Shown: positions 1-9,208, counted from the stretch's first letter. The stretch is 64,000 bases of DNA from JAJFKB01 sp965230515 (GCA_965230515.1 OZ246007.1:2976001-3040000); one strand, 5' to 3'. Translations and numbers: made by a program. The notes: generated by a model not told the origin, from the letters alone.

Positions 1-36
1 TTGGAAAATATAAGAATTTATTTAGGAGAACACATA

Positions 37-1113
37 ATGAGTGATGTAAAAGTAGGTGTCATTTTCAAGTCCTATGAGCCGATGTCAGCGATCAAGAAGT
101 ATGCGGCGCTGACCGAAGAGATGGGTTATCAGGGTGGTTTCTGGATTGCTGAAGCCTATCACTGGTTCCGTCAGTATGGTCTGGAAGCACGGGGTTGTTT
201 TGGCACCCTGGCGGCAGCGATTGGCGCGACCAAAAACATCCCGATTGGTCTGGGTATTACTTCACCTTATATCCGTCACCCTACCGTACTTGCTGCAGAA
301 GCGGTTGGCATGGACGAACTGTCTGATGGTCGTTTCATCATGGGTATCGGTGTGGGTAAAGTGGGAATCGAATACCTGGAGTATGACATTAAAGAGAAGC
401 CACCAGTTCGTATCCACCAGGAGTCAATGGACATTATGCGTCAGGTATTCACTGGTGAGCACTATGAATACAAAGGTGAATTCTTTGAATCCACGATGCC
501 GGCCTATGACCGTGTAGCGGATGGGCTGCGTACTGATATTCCTGTATATGTAGGTGCAACCGGACCTTTCATGCAGAAACTGGCGGGTCGTTCCAGTGAC
601 GGTATGCTGTTAGCTGGTCTGACTTCACCTGCGTTTGTGAAGTACGCGATTGATAACATGAAAGCTGGTGCCGAGAAGAAAGGCCGTAGCCTGGATGCAG
701 ACTTCCCCGTAGGAGGAGTGATTCTGGCGGCCTGTAGTAAAGATGGCAAGAAAGCCAAGGACGCAACACGTCGTTCTACCGGTACTTACGTGGTGAACAA
801 GCTGCGTAACATTAAAAATGATGTGATTCTGGCCGGTTCCGGATTGCCTGACGAAGCCTGGGATCCGTTCCGCAAGGCGATTGAAGAGGGAACAGACGAT
901 AACGTAACGCACCTGGTTACCGACGAGATGCAGCGTAAATTCACTGTGATTTCCGGTACTCCGGATGAGTGTGCGGAAATCACTCAGGAACTGATCGATT
1001 CCGGTCTGAATCTGCCTCTGCTTGAAGTGGTTGGTGCGAGCGAAGAAGACAATCTGGAAAGTGTACGTTTGTTCGGTGAAGCGGTCATGCCGCAGCTGAA
1101 ACCGGCTTCTTAA
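37..1113 (+). CDS. Luciferase-like (LLM class) oxidoreductase, probably F420-dependent
   Basis: A 358-residue TIM-barrel flavin/F420 oxidoreductase of the bacterial luciferase-like family, resembling methylene-tetrahydromethanopterin reductase and other F420-dependent enzymes. Visible family features are an N-terminal strand followed by EEMGYQGGFWIAEAYH, the segment GLGITSPYIRHPTVLAAEA (about residues 73-91), and DELSDGRFIMGIGVG. The reading frame is open from base 1, but AGGAGA at 25-30 lies just upstream of the ATG at 37, so I use that start. The cofactor is inferred: FMN enzymes share the fold, but the next gene encodes an F420:NADP oxidoreductase, which favours F420. The substrate is unknown. 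Confidence 0.85.
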   Translation: MSDVKVGVIFKSYEPMSAIKKYAALTEEMGYQGGFWIAEAYHWFRQYGLEARGCFGTLAAAIGATKNIPIGLGITSPYIRHPTVLAAEAVGMDELSDGRFIMGIGVGKVGIEYLEYDIKEKPPVRIHQESMDIMRQVFTGEHYEYKGEFFESTMPAYDRVADGLRTDIPVYVGATGPFMQKLAGRSSDGMLLAGLTSPAFVKYAIDNMKAGAEKKGRSLDADFPVGGVILAACSKDGKKAKDATRRSTGTYVVNKLRNIKNDVILAGSGLPDEAWDPFRKAIEEGTDDNVTHLVTDEMQRKFTVISGTPDECAEITQELIDSGLNLPLLEVVGASEEDNLESVRLFGEAVMPQLKPAS

Positions 1114-1234
1114 GAGCTCGTACTCAACAAGGTCCGGCCAGTTTTTGCTTTTAGGGTAACTCGTCGGACCCATCGGCTAAAGTGCTTAAAGGTGTGGCGG
1201 CCGTATTGTTAACGAATGAATTAAAAGGTTAATT

Positions 1235-1909
1235 ATGACGGATTCAAAACCAACGATAGCGGTTCTTGGTGGCACTGGCGACCTGGGTGGTGGCCTTGCG
1301 TGGCAATTGGTAAAAGCGGGATATTCCGTAATTATTGGTTCGCGTACGAATGAAAAAGGCGAGGCGGCCGCCAAGGCTTTAAGTGAGCGTGCCGGCGGTA
1401 AAACTGTGCAGGGCATGGATAATCCAGGGGCTGCGGCTGCTGCGGAAATTGTTGTGATGACAGTGCCTTTCGCCAATCAGATGCCTACATTGGAAACTGT
1501 TCGCGAAGCTGTGCAGGGCAAAATATTTGTAGATGCGACAGTACCGCTTGTGCCGCCCAAAGTGATGCGTGTACAGCTGCCGGAAGGTGGCAGTGCAGGT
1601 ATGATTGCACAGGAATATTTGGGTGATGATGTACGCGTAGTATCTGCTTTTCAGAATGTTGCGGCAGCACACTTGCAGGCGGACGAGGGTCATTTTGACG
1701 ATTGTGATGTGCTGGTAACAGGAAATAACGCTGAAGCAAGAGAGCAGGTTGTTCAGTTTGCTCAAGCGATTGGTATGAAAGCCTGGCACGGCGGTTCAAT
1801 CAATAACTCGGTGGTTGCCGAAGCGCTGACCTCTTTGCTGATCTTTATGAATAAGAAGTACAAAATTGCAGGTGCCGGTATCAAAATTACCGGAGAACCA
1901 CAGGTTTAA
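1235..1909 (+). CDS. npdG: F420:NADP oxidoreductase (NPDG/Fno family)
   Basis: A 224-residue protein that would exchange hydride between NADP(H) and coenzyme F420. The N-terminus carries the dinucleotide-binding loop GGTGDLGGGLA followed by IIGSRTNEKG (about residues 34-43); the SR pair is the usual NADP 2'-phosphate contact. The rest follows the Fno layout (IVVMTVPF, FVDATVPL, VVSAFQNV). RBS AAAGG lies at 1225-1229. It is 121 bp downstream of the luciferase-like gene on the same strand, so the pair probably supplies and uses reduced F420. No F420 biosynthesis gene is visible in the window. Confidence 0.85.
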   Translation: MTDSKPTIAVLGGTGDLGGGLAWQLVKAGYSVIIGSRTNEKGEAAAKALSERAGGKTVQGMDNPGAAAAAEIVVMTVPFANQMPTLETVREAVQGKIFVDATVPLVPPKVMRVQLPEGGSAGMIAQEYLGDDVRVVSAFQNVAAAHLQADEGHFDDCDVLVTGNNAEAREQVVQFAQAIGMKAWHGGSINNSVVAEALTSLLIFMNKKYKIAGAGIKITGEPQV

Positions 1910-1924
1910 TCTTTTCGTATTGGT

Positions 1925-1962
1925 GTAAAATAGGGAGCTTGTATAGGGGCTCTCTGTTTTAC
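1925..1962 (+). terminator. Hairpin terminator after the F420 genes
   Basis: Inverted repeat GTAAAATAGGGAGC / GCTCTCTGTTTTAC, 14-bp arms with two non-Watson-Crick positions and a 10-nt loop, beginning 15 bases after the stop of the F420:NADP oxidoreductase gene. The TTTT lies inside the 3' arm. Confidence 0.6.
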
Positions 1963-2025
1963 GCATGACAATTGACGGTGTTGCCTCCTGTTTGAAATGC
2001 TTTGGTTGATATAAAGGTTTTAGAA

Positions 2026-2412
2026 ATGGGTAATGAAGCGCCAATACCAGTTGATATTAAGTTGCATCAGAATTCAAAGATGCTTGAGCTTGTCTATTCG
2101 GATGACGAGCAATACCAGTTAAGTTGTGAGTTTCTGCGTGTGCTCTCTCCATCCGCAGAAGTCAGAGGGCACGGCCCCGGACAGGAGACACTGCAGAGCG
2201 GTAAAATTAATGTCAGCATTAAAAATATCGTTCCGGTTGGTAACTATGCGATCCAGCTCTATTTTAGTGATGGTCATGATTCGGGTATCTATTCCTGGGA
2301 ATACCTCTATGAGCTCTGCCTTAATAAAGATGGCTATTGGAAAGATTATCTGCAACAACTTCATGAGGCCGGCGGCCACAGGGATCCGGATATTCAGGTG
2401 GTACAGTTATAG
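2026..2412 (+). CDS. DUF971 family protein (GBBH-like N-terminal domain)
   Basis: A 128-residue small protein resembling the DUF971 domain, the same fold found at the N-terminus of gamma-butyrobetaine hydroxylases. Typical features are an early IKLHQNSKMLELVYSD segment, a central GRINVSIKNIVPVGNYA-like stretch, and the C-terminal GHDSGIYSWEYLYEL. The frame extends upstream to a TTG at 2002, but the ATG at 2026 with AAAGG at 2012-2016 is a better start. Stand-alone members are often near Fe-S or Mo cofactor genes; the exact function is not established. Confidence 0.75.
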   Translation: MGNEAPIPVDIKLHQNSKMLELVYSDDEQYQLSCEFLRVLSPSAEVRGHGPGQETLQSGKINVSIKNIVPVGNYAIQLYFSDGHDSGIYSWEYLYELCLNKDGYWKDYLQQLHEAGGHRDPDIQVVQL

Positions 2413-2461
2413 CGCTACGCGATCGATAGTGTCTTTTCTCTCCAGATTGTGTCGAATGTAA

Positions 2462-3409
2462 ATGGATCAGCAGAACGCTGCATCTGACAAGCAGGTGCCA
2501 GGTGTGTTTTCAGATTCGCTGCGTGCATCATTAATGCTCATCCTTACGGCGTTTTTTCTGGCAGCAAATCATGTGATTGGCCGCAGTGTGCAGGGCGAGA
2601 TTCCGCCAATAGGGTTGTCATTCTGGCGGTGGTGCATAGGGGCGCTGATTCTTGCGCCATTTGTGCTGCCAGGGATTAAAGGCAGACTGCCTGTTTACCG
2701 TCGACATTTGCCGGCCATTTCGCTGCTGGGTGTGTTGATGATCGGCAGCACTTCTGTGGTGCTTGTTGCGCTTAATTTCACGACAGCCATCAATGTATCA
2801 TTAATCAATGCAGTACAGCCGACTATGACGGTATTGCTGGCTATTATTTTCTATCGTGACAAAGTGTCGCTGGCGGGCCTTGCTGGCATAGTCTCGGCCA
2901 TGTTGGGTGTGATGATCATGGTGTTTAAGGGGGATCCAGAGGTGTTGCTGCAATTGGATTTCAACGCCGGTGATCTGGCGACTATGGCGGCTATGATAGG
3001 ATTCTCCTGCTATGCGCTAAACCTGAAAAAACTGCCTGGGGAACTGACAGTCGCGCAAGCGCTGTTCGGTATTACCGTGACTGGTACTCTGGCGCTTCTG
3101 CCTTTTTATCTGCTTGAAACGATAATATACAAGCCGGTGCCCTTTAATGCTCAAACTCTGCTGGTTGCTGTTGAGCTTGCATTGCTGGTTTCCGTGTTGG
3201 GTAATCTGATGTGGAACAGGGGAAATCAGTTAATCGGGCCCAGCAAGGCAGCGGTGTTTATCAATTTGATTCCCTTGTTTGGTGCAATACTAGCCATCAG
3301 TTTTCTGGGTGAAAAGGTTTATTCCTATCATTTTTTTGGAGCCTTTCTGATCTGTATGGGGCTTTGGCTGGTGATCAAGCGTATGCAGAAAAAGGAGCAG
3401 GGAGCCTAG
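2462..3409 (+). CDS. EamA/DMT family transporter
   Basis: A 315-residue inner-membrane protein with about ten hydrophobic segments arranged as two EamA repeats. The first repeat runs from ANHVIGRSVQGEIPPIGLSF to the helix ending MIMVFKGDPE; the second starts near LATMAAMIGFSCYALNLKK and ends IKRMQKKEQGA. The C-terminal half contains GPSKAAVFINLIPLFGAILA, a hallmark of the family. Members export amino acids, metabolites or drugs, but substrate cannot be told from sequence. It starts 49 bases after the DUF971 gene, which suggests co-transcription. Confidence 0.88.
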   Translation: MDQQNAASDKQVPGVFSDSLRASLMLILTAFFLAANHVIGRSVQGEIPPIGLSFWRWCIGALILAPFVLPGIKGRLPVYRRHLPAISLLGVLMIGSTSVVLVALNFTTAINVSLINAVQPTMTVLLAIIFYRDKVSLAGLAGIVSAMLGVMIMVFKGDPEVLLQLDFNAGDLATMAAMIGFSCYALNLKKLPGELTVAQALFGITVTGTLALLPFYLLETIIYKPVPFNAQTLLVAVELALLVSVLGNLMWNRGNQLIGPSKAAVFINLIPLFGAILAISFLGEKVYSYHFFGAFLICMGLWLVIKRMQKKEQGA

Positions 3410-3529
3410 TCGTTCTGGTGTCAGGCAAGAAGTATTGCAGCTATAGATTACCGTTTGAATGAGAGTAGACCGTGTTGCTGGTTCCGGTGTACAGTATGTT
3501 GAAATAATAGTCTGTCGGGGGGTGGGGTA

Positions 3530-4597
3530 ATGTTTGCAAGCGGAGATGCACAGCGATTGCTGGCTTTAGGGGGATTGTTGTTGGTGATTGCCGGAATGAT
3601 TTTCGGTGATATATTTGCTGTTTTTATTCTGCATCCAAACAATGCGCTGATCGGGCAGGCGATGGCTGGTGCGGCCGAGGCTGTCGCGCAACAGGATGCG
3701 GCTTCAATCATGGAGCGTTTTAAAACAGTCGGCCACCTGATGGAAAACCGTGGTACCAAAGTAGATGCGCATAGCCATATTATTCAGTTTGGCTATCTGG
3801 CATTTCTGTTAGCGCTGGCGCAGCCTTACGTTGCACTTTCCAGCGAGACACGCTATCGGTTGGCTCAAGTTTTTCTGGTGGGTGCCGTGCTGTTGCCCCC
3901 TTCTGTATTTTTAATTCATTATGTCGGTTTGGCATACAGTCCGTTACAAAGCATAGGCTGGGCCAGTATTGCTGCCGATTTTGGTGGTTTTCTGGTGATA
4001 GTGGCATGCATGGGTGAGCTTGTGGGTTTGTGGCGGTTTGCGCGGGGGAGAACGCCTGAGGCAGGTGGTTACAAGCTTATCTGTGATAGCTGGGAGAGCA
4101 GGGTGTTACTCCGTGGTGGAGCCCTGTTACTGGTGGCGGGCTTTATTTTTGGCGCCTATTATGCGGCCACTCGTGTCGCACAGCTTTCGCTTCGGGAGGT
4201 GGAGATCCTGGGCGCATTGCTGGAAAGTGCTGCCCAGTCGGATATGGGTGCAGTGGAAAAAGGCTTTGCAGCCTTTGGCATGGTGATGGCGGAGAAAGCA
4301 ATAAAGGTGGCCACGCATGCACATGTGAATGAGGTGGGTATGTTGCTGTTGTTGCTCGCTTTTATTCAGCCCTTCGTGCAGTGGAGTGCACGCTGGAAAA
4401 GACGTTGGGTCTGCGTTGCGATTACAGGTGCCGTGGGCCTGCCAGTTTCAATTCTGCTTGAGCTGAAATTTGGTTTGTTGGCAGGTGGTTTTGCTGACTT
4501 CTCCGGGCTGTTGCTCATTGTTGCTCTCACAGCGATGCTGTTTGGCTTGCTAAGACATACAGGTTATCTGGATGCCAAGGAGGAGAATCGTGGATAG
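3530..4597 (+). CDS. Membrane protein with two tandem His-motif units
   Basis: I do not recognise a named family. The 355-residue protein consists of two similar halves of about 180 residues. Each half starts with a glycine-rich helix (LLALGGLLLVIAGMIFG at about 10-26; LLRGGALLLVAGFIFGAYYA at about 193-212). A polar stretch of about 45-55 residues follows, then a short His motif (DAHSH at 79-83; THAH at 262-265), and then two or more hydrophobic helices ending in a Pro-containing segment (LLPPSVFLI, GLPVSILLE). A third copy of the same unit is encoded by the next gene. The paired histidines next to a membrane helix could bind metal or heme (inference). A G-rich RBS-like run precedes ATG 3530. 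Confidence 0.7.
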   Translation: MFASGDAQRLLALGGLLLVIAGMIFGDIFAVFILHPNNALIGQAMAGAAEAVAQQDAASIMERFKTVGHLMENRGTKVDAHSHIIQFGYLAFLLALAQPYVALSSETRYRLAQVFLVGAVLLPPSVFLIHYVGLAYSPLQSIGWASIAADFGGFLVIVACMGELVGLWRFARGRTPEAGGYKLICDSWESRVLLRGGALLLVAGFIFGAYYAATRVAQLSLREVEILGALLESAAQSDMGAVEKGFAAFGMVMAEKAIKVATHAHVNEVGMLLLLLAFIQPFVQWSARWKRRWVCVAITGAVGLPVSILLELKFGLLAGGFADFSGLLLIVALTAMLFGLLRHTGYLDAKEENRG

Positions 4598-5078
4598 GTC
4601 GCAAAAGGTATTGATTATTGCCGGTTTGTTAATTGCAGTTGCCGGCATGCTTTATGGTCTTTGGTATGCAATTTTTGATGAGCATCAGACCTTGGAACAA
4701 CTTGGTGGAGCGCTGGCAAATAGCTTTGTTGAGGCTTCAAACAGAGATCTTGCCGGAGCGGTGAATGAATTAGAGCGATACCGGTTGATTGGTACCGAAT
4801 ATTCCCGTGAAGTCCATGCCCATTCGCACTGGATAACCCTCAGTATGATTCTGATCGTTTTAGGCTTGGCGTATGAACGGGTGAATTATGGTGCCTCTGT
4901 AAAGCTGGGGTTGGCGGTAGTGCTCAGTATAGGCTCATTTATGTTTCCTCTTGGTGTTTTGCTACAGAATTTCCCGTTAGGTATGCTTGGTAAGTTGCTG
5001 GCGCAGGCCGGTTCACTAGCGGTCATACTTAGCTTTCTTTTGATTACGATCGGATTGTTTAAACCCCGAACTGACTGA
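4590..5078 (+). CDS. Membrane protein, single His-motif unit
   Basis: A 162-residue membrane protein that is a third copy of the unit duplicated in the preceding gene: helix VLIIAGLLIAVAGMLYGLWYA, a polar stretch, the motif VHAHSH (about 75-80), then helices including SIGSFMFPLGVLLQ. The GTG at 4590 has a strong AGGAGG at 4578-4583 and overlaps the end of the upstream gene by eight bases, so the two are translationally coupled. The ATG at 4572 lies upstream of that RBS and is less likely. Function unknown. Confidence 0.68.
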   Translation: MDRSQKVLIIAGLLIAVAGMLYGLWYAIFDEHQTLEQLGGALANSFVEASNRDLAGAVNELERYRLIGTEYSREVHAHSHWITLSMILIVLGLAYERVNYGASVKLGLAVVLSIGSFMFPLGVLLQNFPLGMLGKLLAQAGSLAVILSFLLITIGLFKPRTD

Positions 5079-5629
5079 TTGTTTACTCAATAGCAGGAGT
5101 TGTTTTTTAGGGCTGGGAGGGAGTGATTTTAATCAGCTATAAAGTGTTTAGTGTTTGCATTTTATTAGCGGGAAGCGTTATTGTTGTCCTTTAAATGTGC
5201 GCTCATCGAAAGTGTGGGTGCCTTTCGTGGGATCAGGCCATTCTGTTCGGTGTATGGCAACAATGAAAATTAACCTTATGTTGAGTAGGGGCTTATTTGT
5301 TAAAGGAATAAAAATAACCCGGTTTTGAACATATTTGCATAATAGATTACCAACTTAGTAATTGTTTTAACCTGCTAGTTCTATTTAATATATAACTATA
5401 TTTTTACCATTAAAATAAGTTACAGCGGTTGATGGTTCGAATAACAGTCTGTCGGCATGGTTTTGGCAGCAGAAGACAAGAATCCATAGCAGCCCGTAAT
5501 TTGGGATAATAAAATAGTCTTCGGTAATAATAAGTAAACTGGTTTTGTTTTCTTGGGCTCAATTTTAGAAATAACAAAACCTAATTTGAATAGTGCCGGG
5601 TGCTTGTTAGTGCTTGGAGGGAGAACAAT
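5079..5629. other. 551-bp AT-rich intergenic leader region
   Basis: No convincing gene is present. It holds the palindromic element and promoter at 5338-5391. It also holds an inverted repeat GGTTTTGTT (5541-5549) / AACAAAACC (5573-5581) shortly upstream of the next gene, which could form a leader hairpin. The length and AT content fit a regulated promoter region for the envelope operon that follows. Confidence 0.6.
5338..5391 (+). promoter_or_regulatory. Shared palindromic operator and candidate promoter, copy 1
   Basis: Bases 5338-5367 match 12735-12764 at 28 of 30 positions. The core is TTACCAACTTAGTAA (5347-5361), an imperfect version of the perfect palindrome in copy 2. It abuts a possible -35 TTGTTT (5362-5367) and -10 TAATAT (5386-5391) with 18-bp spacing. 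Expected to control the operon starting at 5630; which regulator binds is not known. Confidence 0.6.
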
Positions 5630-6667
5630 TTGAAGCGAATAATCAGCTCTTCATTTAGGGAGAAGCTGTCAGTGCTTGTTGTGCTGGCGGTCTGTTTCCT
5701 GGCTGGCTGTGAGGCTCCTTTGGTGTTGGAAGGGGTCGAGCAGGAAAAGAACAAATCGGTCCGCCGGTCAGATAATTTTCTGGCTATGGCCAATAATGGT
5801 GACTCCCTGGTTGTGGTAGGCAATCGCGGAGCGACTGTTATCTCCGCCGATGGCGGAGGGAGTTGGCAGCGTAACGATATCCCGAGCAAACCCTTTCTGA
5901 TGGACATCTCTGTCTGTCCTGATAACTCTTTTGTTGCACTGGATTACCAGGCAAATATCTGGCTGTTGAGCGAAGTTGGCGCCGATTGGGTGAGCAAAGA
6001 GATGGGTACTTCAGAGACACCCCAGGCGATCACCTGCGACCTTAAGGGCCGTGTATGGGTGGTAGGTAGCTTCAGCAGTATATTTCGCAGCGATGATTTC
6101 GGTGAGAGCTGGTCCGAAAGCTCGCTTGATGAGGATCTTCACTTTACCACGGTTCAATTTGTCGACGAAAATAATGGCTTGTTGACGGGTGAGTTCGGTG
6201 TAGTAGCCAAAACTACTGACGGTGGCGAGAGCTGGGAAATGCTTGAGCCGATTCCTGATGAGTTTTATCCACACGATGCCTGGTTTAAATCAGCCTCGGA
6301 AGGTTGGGTAGTTGGGCTCAATGGCACGGTTTATTATACCAATGACGCAGGTGCCAGTTGGCAAAGCCAGGAAACCGGTACCAGTGATCCGATATACCGG
6401 GTCGCGGCTGATCAAGGTTCGTTATATGCGGTGGGTGGCAATGGTCTGGTGCTAGCCTGTGCGGGATGTGCCAATGAAGGTGTTGCTGCAAATTGGCAGA
6501 AAGTAGACCACGGTCTGCCAATTCGCTTTTATCTGCGTGGCGTAGCGCCTTTGAATGACAAACTCTGGATTGCTGGCGGTGCCGGTGCGCTATATGAAGT
6601 GGCACTTAAGAACACTGCCGGTCAGAATGATATGAATAAAGTAGCGGTTTCCGGAGGAGCAGAGTGA
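5630..6667 (+). CDS. YCF48-like beta-propeller lipoprotein
   Basis: A 345-residue protein with a lipoprotein signal (LVVLAVCFLAGCEAP; lipobox LAGC, Cys about residue 26), so it is probably anchored in the envelope. The mature part has repeated propeller motifs of the YCF48/Hcf136 type: ISADGGGSWQR, FRSDDFGESW, AKTTDGGESWEM and YYTNDAGASWQ. The TTG at 5630 is preceded by GGAGGGAG at 5617-5624; the upstream GTG at 5600 has no RBS. It overlaps the RND transporter gene by four bases. In other bacteria such proteins often accompany DUF1302/DUF1329/RND genes in degradation clusters; a role in assembling or assisting the transporter is inference. Confidence 0.8.
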   Translation: MKRIISSSFREKLSVLVVLAVCFLAGCEAPLVLEGVEQEKNKSVRRSDNFLAMANNGDSLVVVGNRGATVISADGGGSWQRNDIPSKPFLMDISVCPDNSFVALDYQANIWLLSEVGADWVSKEMGTSETPQAITCDLKGRVWVVGSFSSIFRSDDFGESWSESSLDEDLHFTTVQFVDENNGLLTGEFGVVAKTTDGGESWEMLEPIPDEFYPHDAWFKSASEGWVVGLNGTVYYTNDAGASWQSQETGTSDPIYRVAADQGSLYAVGGNGLVLACAGCANEGVAANWQKVDHGLPIRFYLRGVAPLNDKLWIAGGAGALYEVALKNTAGQNDMNKVAVSGGAE

Positions 6668-9018
6668 ATAAGTTTACTGATGGCCTACATCGTATTGATA
6701 AGTTTATTTTTATAGCGCCAAAAATAACGCTCCTTTTTATTCTGGCAGTTACCATATTTTTTGCATTTCAGATACCCGGTGTGCGGATGGTTTCTGATTT
6801 TGCTGATTTGCTGCCACAGGAACACCCTTACATTAAGTTACATAATGGTATTCGGGATACTTTTGGTGGTGCGAACAATATCATTCTTTCTGTTGAAGTT
6901 GATGAAGGCACGGTATTTACTACCGATACCCTGGATCGCATTCACCGGATTACGCAGAAAGTCGACTCAATCACCAATATCAACCATAACCTGGTTGCGA
7001 GCCTGACCCACCGTAATACGCGTAAGGTGTGGTTGAATGAAGAGGGCACGGTTAAGTCCACTCCCCATTACAATCCAATGCATGACGGTTACACCGATGC
7101 AGAATTGGAGCAGATGAAAGCAGACGTAATTGCTAACCCAAGGGTATACGGCCTGCTTATTTCACCTGATCTAAAATCGGCGCTGGTCCGTGGCACGCTC
7201 AATGAAGGTGAGTTGGATTATGAGAAAGTATTCAACGAACTACAGGTAATTAGGCAAGCAGAGGCGGCACCAGGTATCAGCATACATGCCACAGGTAACC
7301 CGGTGCTGGTAGGTTGGGTGTCGAGTTATGTAGGGCAGATTGTCCAGATTTTCCTCTACACAGTGCTGATTATGCTGGTGCTGTTGATTGTTTATTTCCG
7401 CAAAGCCTACGGTATTCTATTGCCAATTATGGGTATCGTGTTGACCAGTATCTGGGGTTTGGGGATGCTGTCACTGCTGGATTATAATCTTGATCCTTTG
7501 ATGATGGTGGTGCCATTCCTGATTTCAGCGCGAGCCATGTCGCATGGTATTCAGTTAGTGGAGCGGTTTTATCACGAGTTGGCAGAATTAAAGGATAGCA
7601 AGCTAGCGGCAAGAAAGGCATTTGAAAGCATTTTTCGGCCAGGATCACTGGGGGTCATTTCGGATGCCATTGGTTTATTGTTGATCTCATTAGGTTCCGT
7701 GCCGATTAACGATAAGCTGGCGGTTTATGCGTCGTTATGGGCGTTGTCGGTAATTGTTACGGTATTGATTACAGTGCCGGTATTGCTGGAGATATTGCCG
7801 CAACCACGTAAAACTGAAATTCGTCATGGACTGCTGCGTAAGATATTGCCGCGCGTGGCGGGTATGGTTACCAGCCCCAGAGGTGTGGGGACGGTGCTTG
7901 TTGCAACTGTATTGCTATACGGCGCTGGTGGGTATCTGGCTTCCTGGGTACAAATTGGTGAAGCTGAGCCCGGTTCTCCGTTGCTGTATCTTGACCATGA
8001 TTATAATGTTTCTTCGAAGGCTATTAATGATGCTTTTCCTGGTTCCGAAGAACTATATGTCATTGGGTATACGGATGAAAAGTCTGGTTTGAAACGGCCT
8101 GAAGTGCTTAAGGCGCTGGCTGATTTTCAGGCGCATATGCTCACTGATCCTGAATTGGGCGGAGCCAAAGGCGTCCCCAATCTGGTCACCGCAGTAAATC
8201 GCATGACACACTATGATGATCCGCGCTGGATGGTTGTGCCAGATGATCCCCGAGTAGCCGGCGGATTGATGTTCATGTATATGATGTCCAGTCCTATTCC
8301 CGGTGCTTTGTTGGAATACCTGGATCCGGATGAACAAAATGCCAATATGGTTTTTTATTACAAAGACCATAAAGGTGAAACCATTCGTCGTGCTGTGCAC
8401 ATGGTCAAGGAGTGGATGAATTCAGCAGCTGCGCAGGTTGAAGGTTTTACGCTTAAACTGGCCGGTGGACCTATTGGCGTGACAGCGGCGATTGATGAGG
8501 CAGCCTACGAAACAAATATGGTTGTTATTCCTCTGGTGTTGGCACTGATCTTTGGTTCTGTTACTTTTTTCTATTGGTCGCTGCATGCCGGCTGGATCAT
8601 GATGTTGGCGATGTCTTTTGCGACGACGCTTTCCTATGCCTATATGGGGATTACCGGAATTGGTATCAACGTGAATACGGTGCCCATTATTGCAGTAGGA
8701 ATCGGAGTCGGGATCGATTACTCGATTTATATTATGGATCGTATTCGCTCGGAAATGGAATTGAGCGGAGATTTGGTAGATGCGGTGACAAGAGCGATCA
8801 GTACTACCGGAGTCGCCATTGGGTTTACTGCAATGACGTTGATCGGCGGTGTCATTATGTGGGTATTCTTGTCTGATCTGCGTTTTCAGGCGGATGCCGC
8901 GTTGCTGTTAATTGTGATGCTGGTGTTGAATGCCGTTGCTGCGATGGTGCTGGTGCCTGCCTGGGTGTTGAAGTTTAAGCCAAATTTTATAACGGTGGCG
9001 TATAACAAGAATTTGTAA
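6664..9018 (+). CDS. RND superfamily (MMPL-type) transporter
   Basis: A 784-residue inner-membrane protein with the two-fold RND architecture. The first half has one helix near residue 20, a periplasmic loop (about 40-220) and five helices to about 385. The second half repeats this, with a loop from about 425 to 620 and a final helix bundle. The helix containing GVGIGVGIDYSIYIMDR has the Asp typical of proton-driven members. It starts with GTG and overlaps the upstream lipoprotein gene. Related transporters carry hydrophobic compounds such as lipids, hopanoids or steroids; the direction and cargo here are unknown, but the outer-membrane partners downstream suggest movement across both membranes. 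Confidence 0.88.
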   Translation: MNKFTDGLHRIDKFIFIAPKITLLFILAVTIFFAFQIPGVRMVSDFADLLPQEHPYIKLHNGIRDTFGGANNIILSVEVDEGTVFTTDTLDRIHRITQKVDSITNINHNLVASLTHRNTRKVWLNEEGTVKSTPHYNPMHDGYTDAELEQMKADVIANPRVYGLLISPDLKSALVRGTLNEGELDYEKVFNELQVIRQAEAAPGISIHATGNPVLVGWVSSYVGQIVQIFLYTVLIMLVLLIVYFRKAYGILLPIMGIVLTSIWGLGMLSLLDYNLDPLMMVVPFLISARAMSHGIQLVERFYHELAELKDSKLAARKAFESIFRPGSLGVISDAIGLLLISLGSVPINDKLAVYASLWALSVIVTVLITVPVLLEILPQPRKTEIRHGLLRKILPRVAGMVTSPRGVGTVLVATVLLYGAGGYLASWVQIGEAEPGSPLLYLDHDYNVSSKAINDAFPGSEELYVIGYTDEKSGLKRPEVLKALADFQAHMLTDPELGGAKGVPNLVTAVNRMTHYDDPRWMVVPDDPRVAGGLMFMYMMSSPIPGALLEYLDPDEQNANMVFYYKDHKGETIRRAVHMVKEWMNSAAAQVEGFTLKLAGGPIGVTAAIDEAAYETNMVVIPLVLALIFGSVTFFYWSLHAGWIMMLAMSFATTLSYAYMGITGIGINVNTVPIIAVGIGVGIDYSIYIMDRIRSEMELSGDLVDAVTRAISTTGVAIGFTAMTLIGGVIMWVFLSDLRFQADAALLLIVMLVLNAVAAMVLVPAWVLKFKPNFITVAYNKNL

Positions 9019-9208
9019 CCGGTGATTGAAAGATCGCCGGTGAAGAACGGTAGAAAACTGTATCGTAAGGATCGAGCATTTTTCTATTAGGTAGTAAGTG
9101 TTGGTGCAGTAAGAGTTGGTAAGGGATCGTTGAATGTCCGGAGCTAAGCATAATTTCCGAGATGTTGTGGCGTGAGTAAAAATAAAAGTTAATCAGGAGG
9201 GTAATCCT

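Noticed and set aside
625..1173. 182-codon minus-strand open frame antisense to the luciferase-like gene
   Set aside because: Its codons mirror the well-supported plus-strand gene; no family features or RBS.
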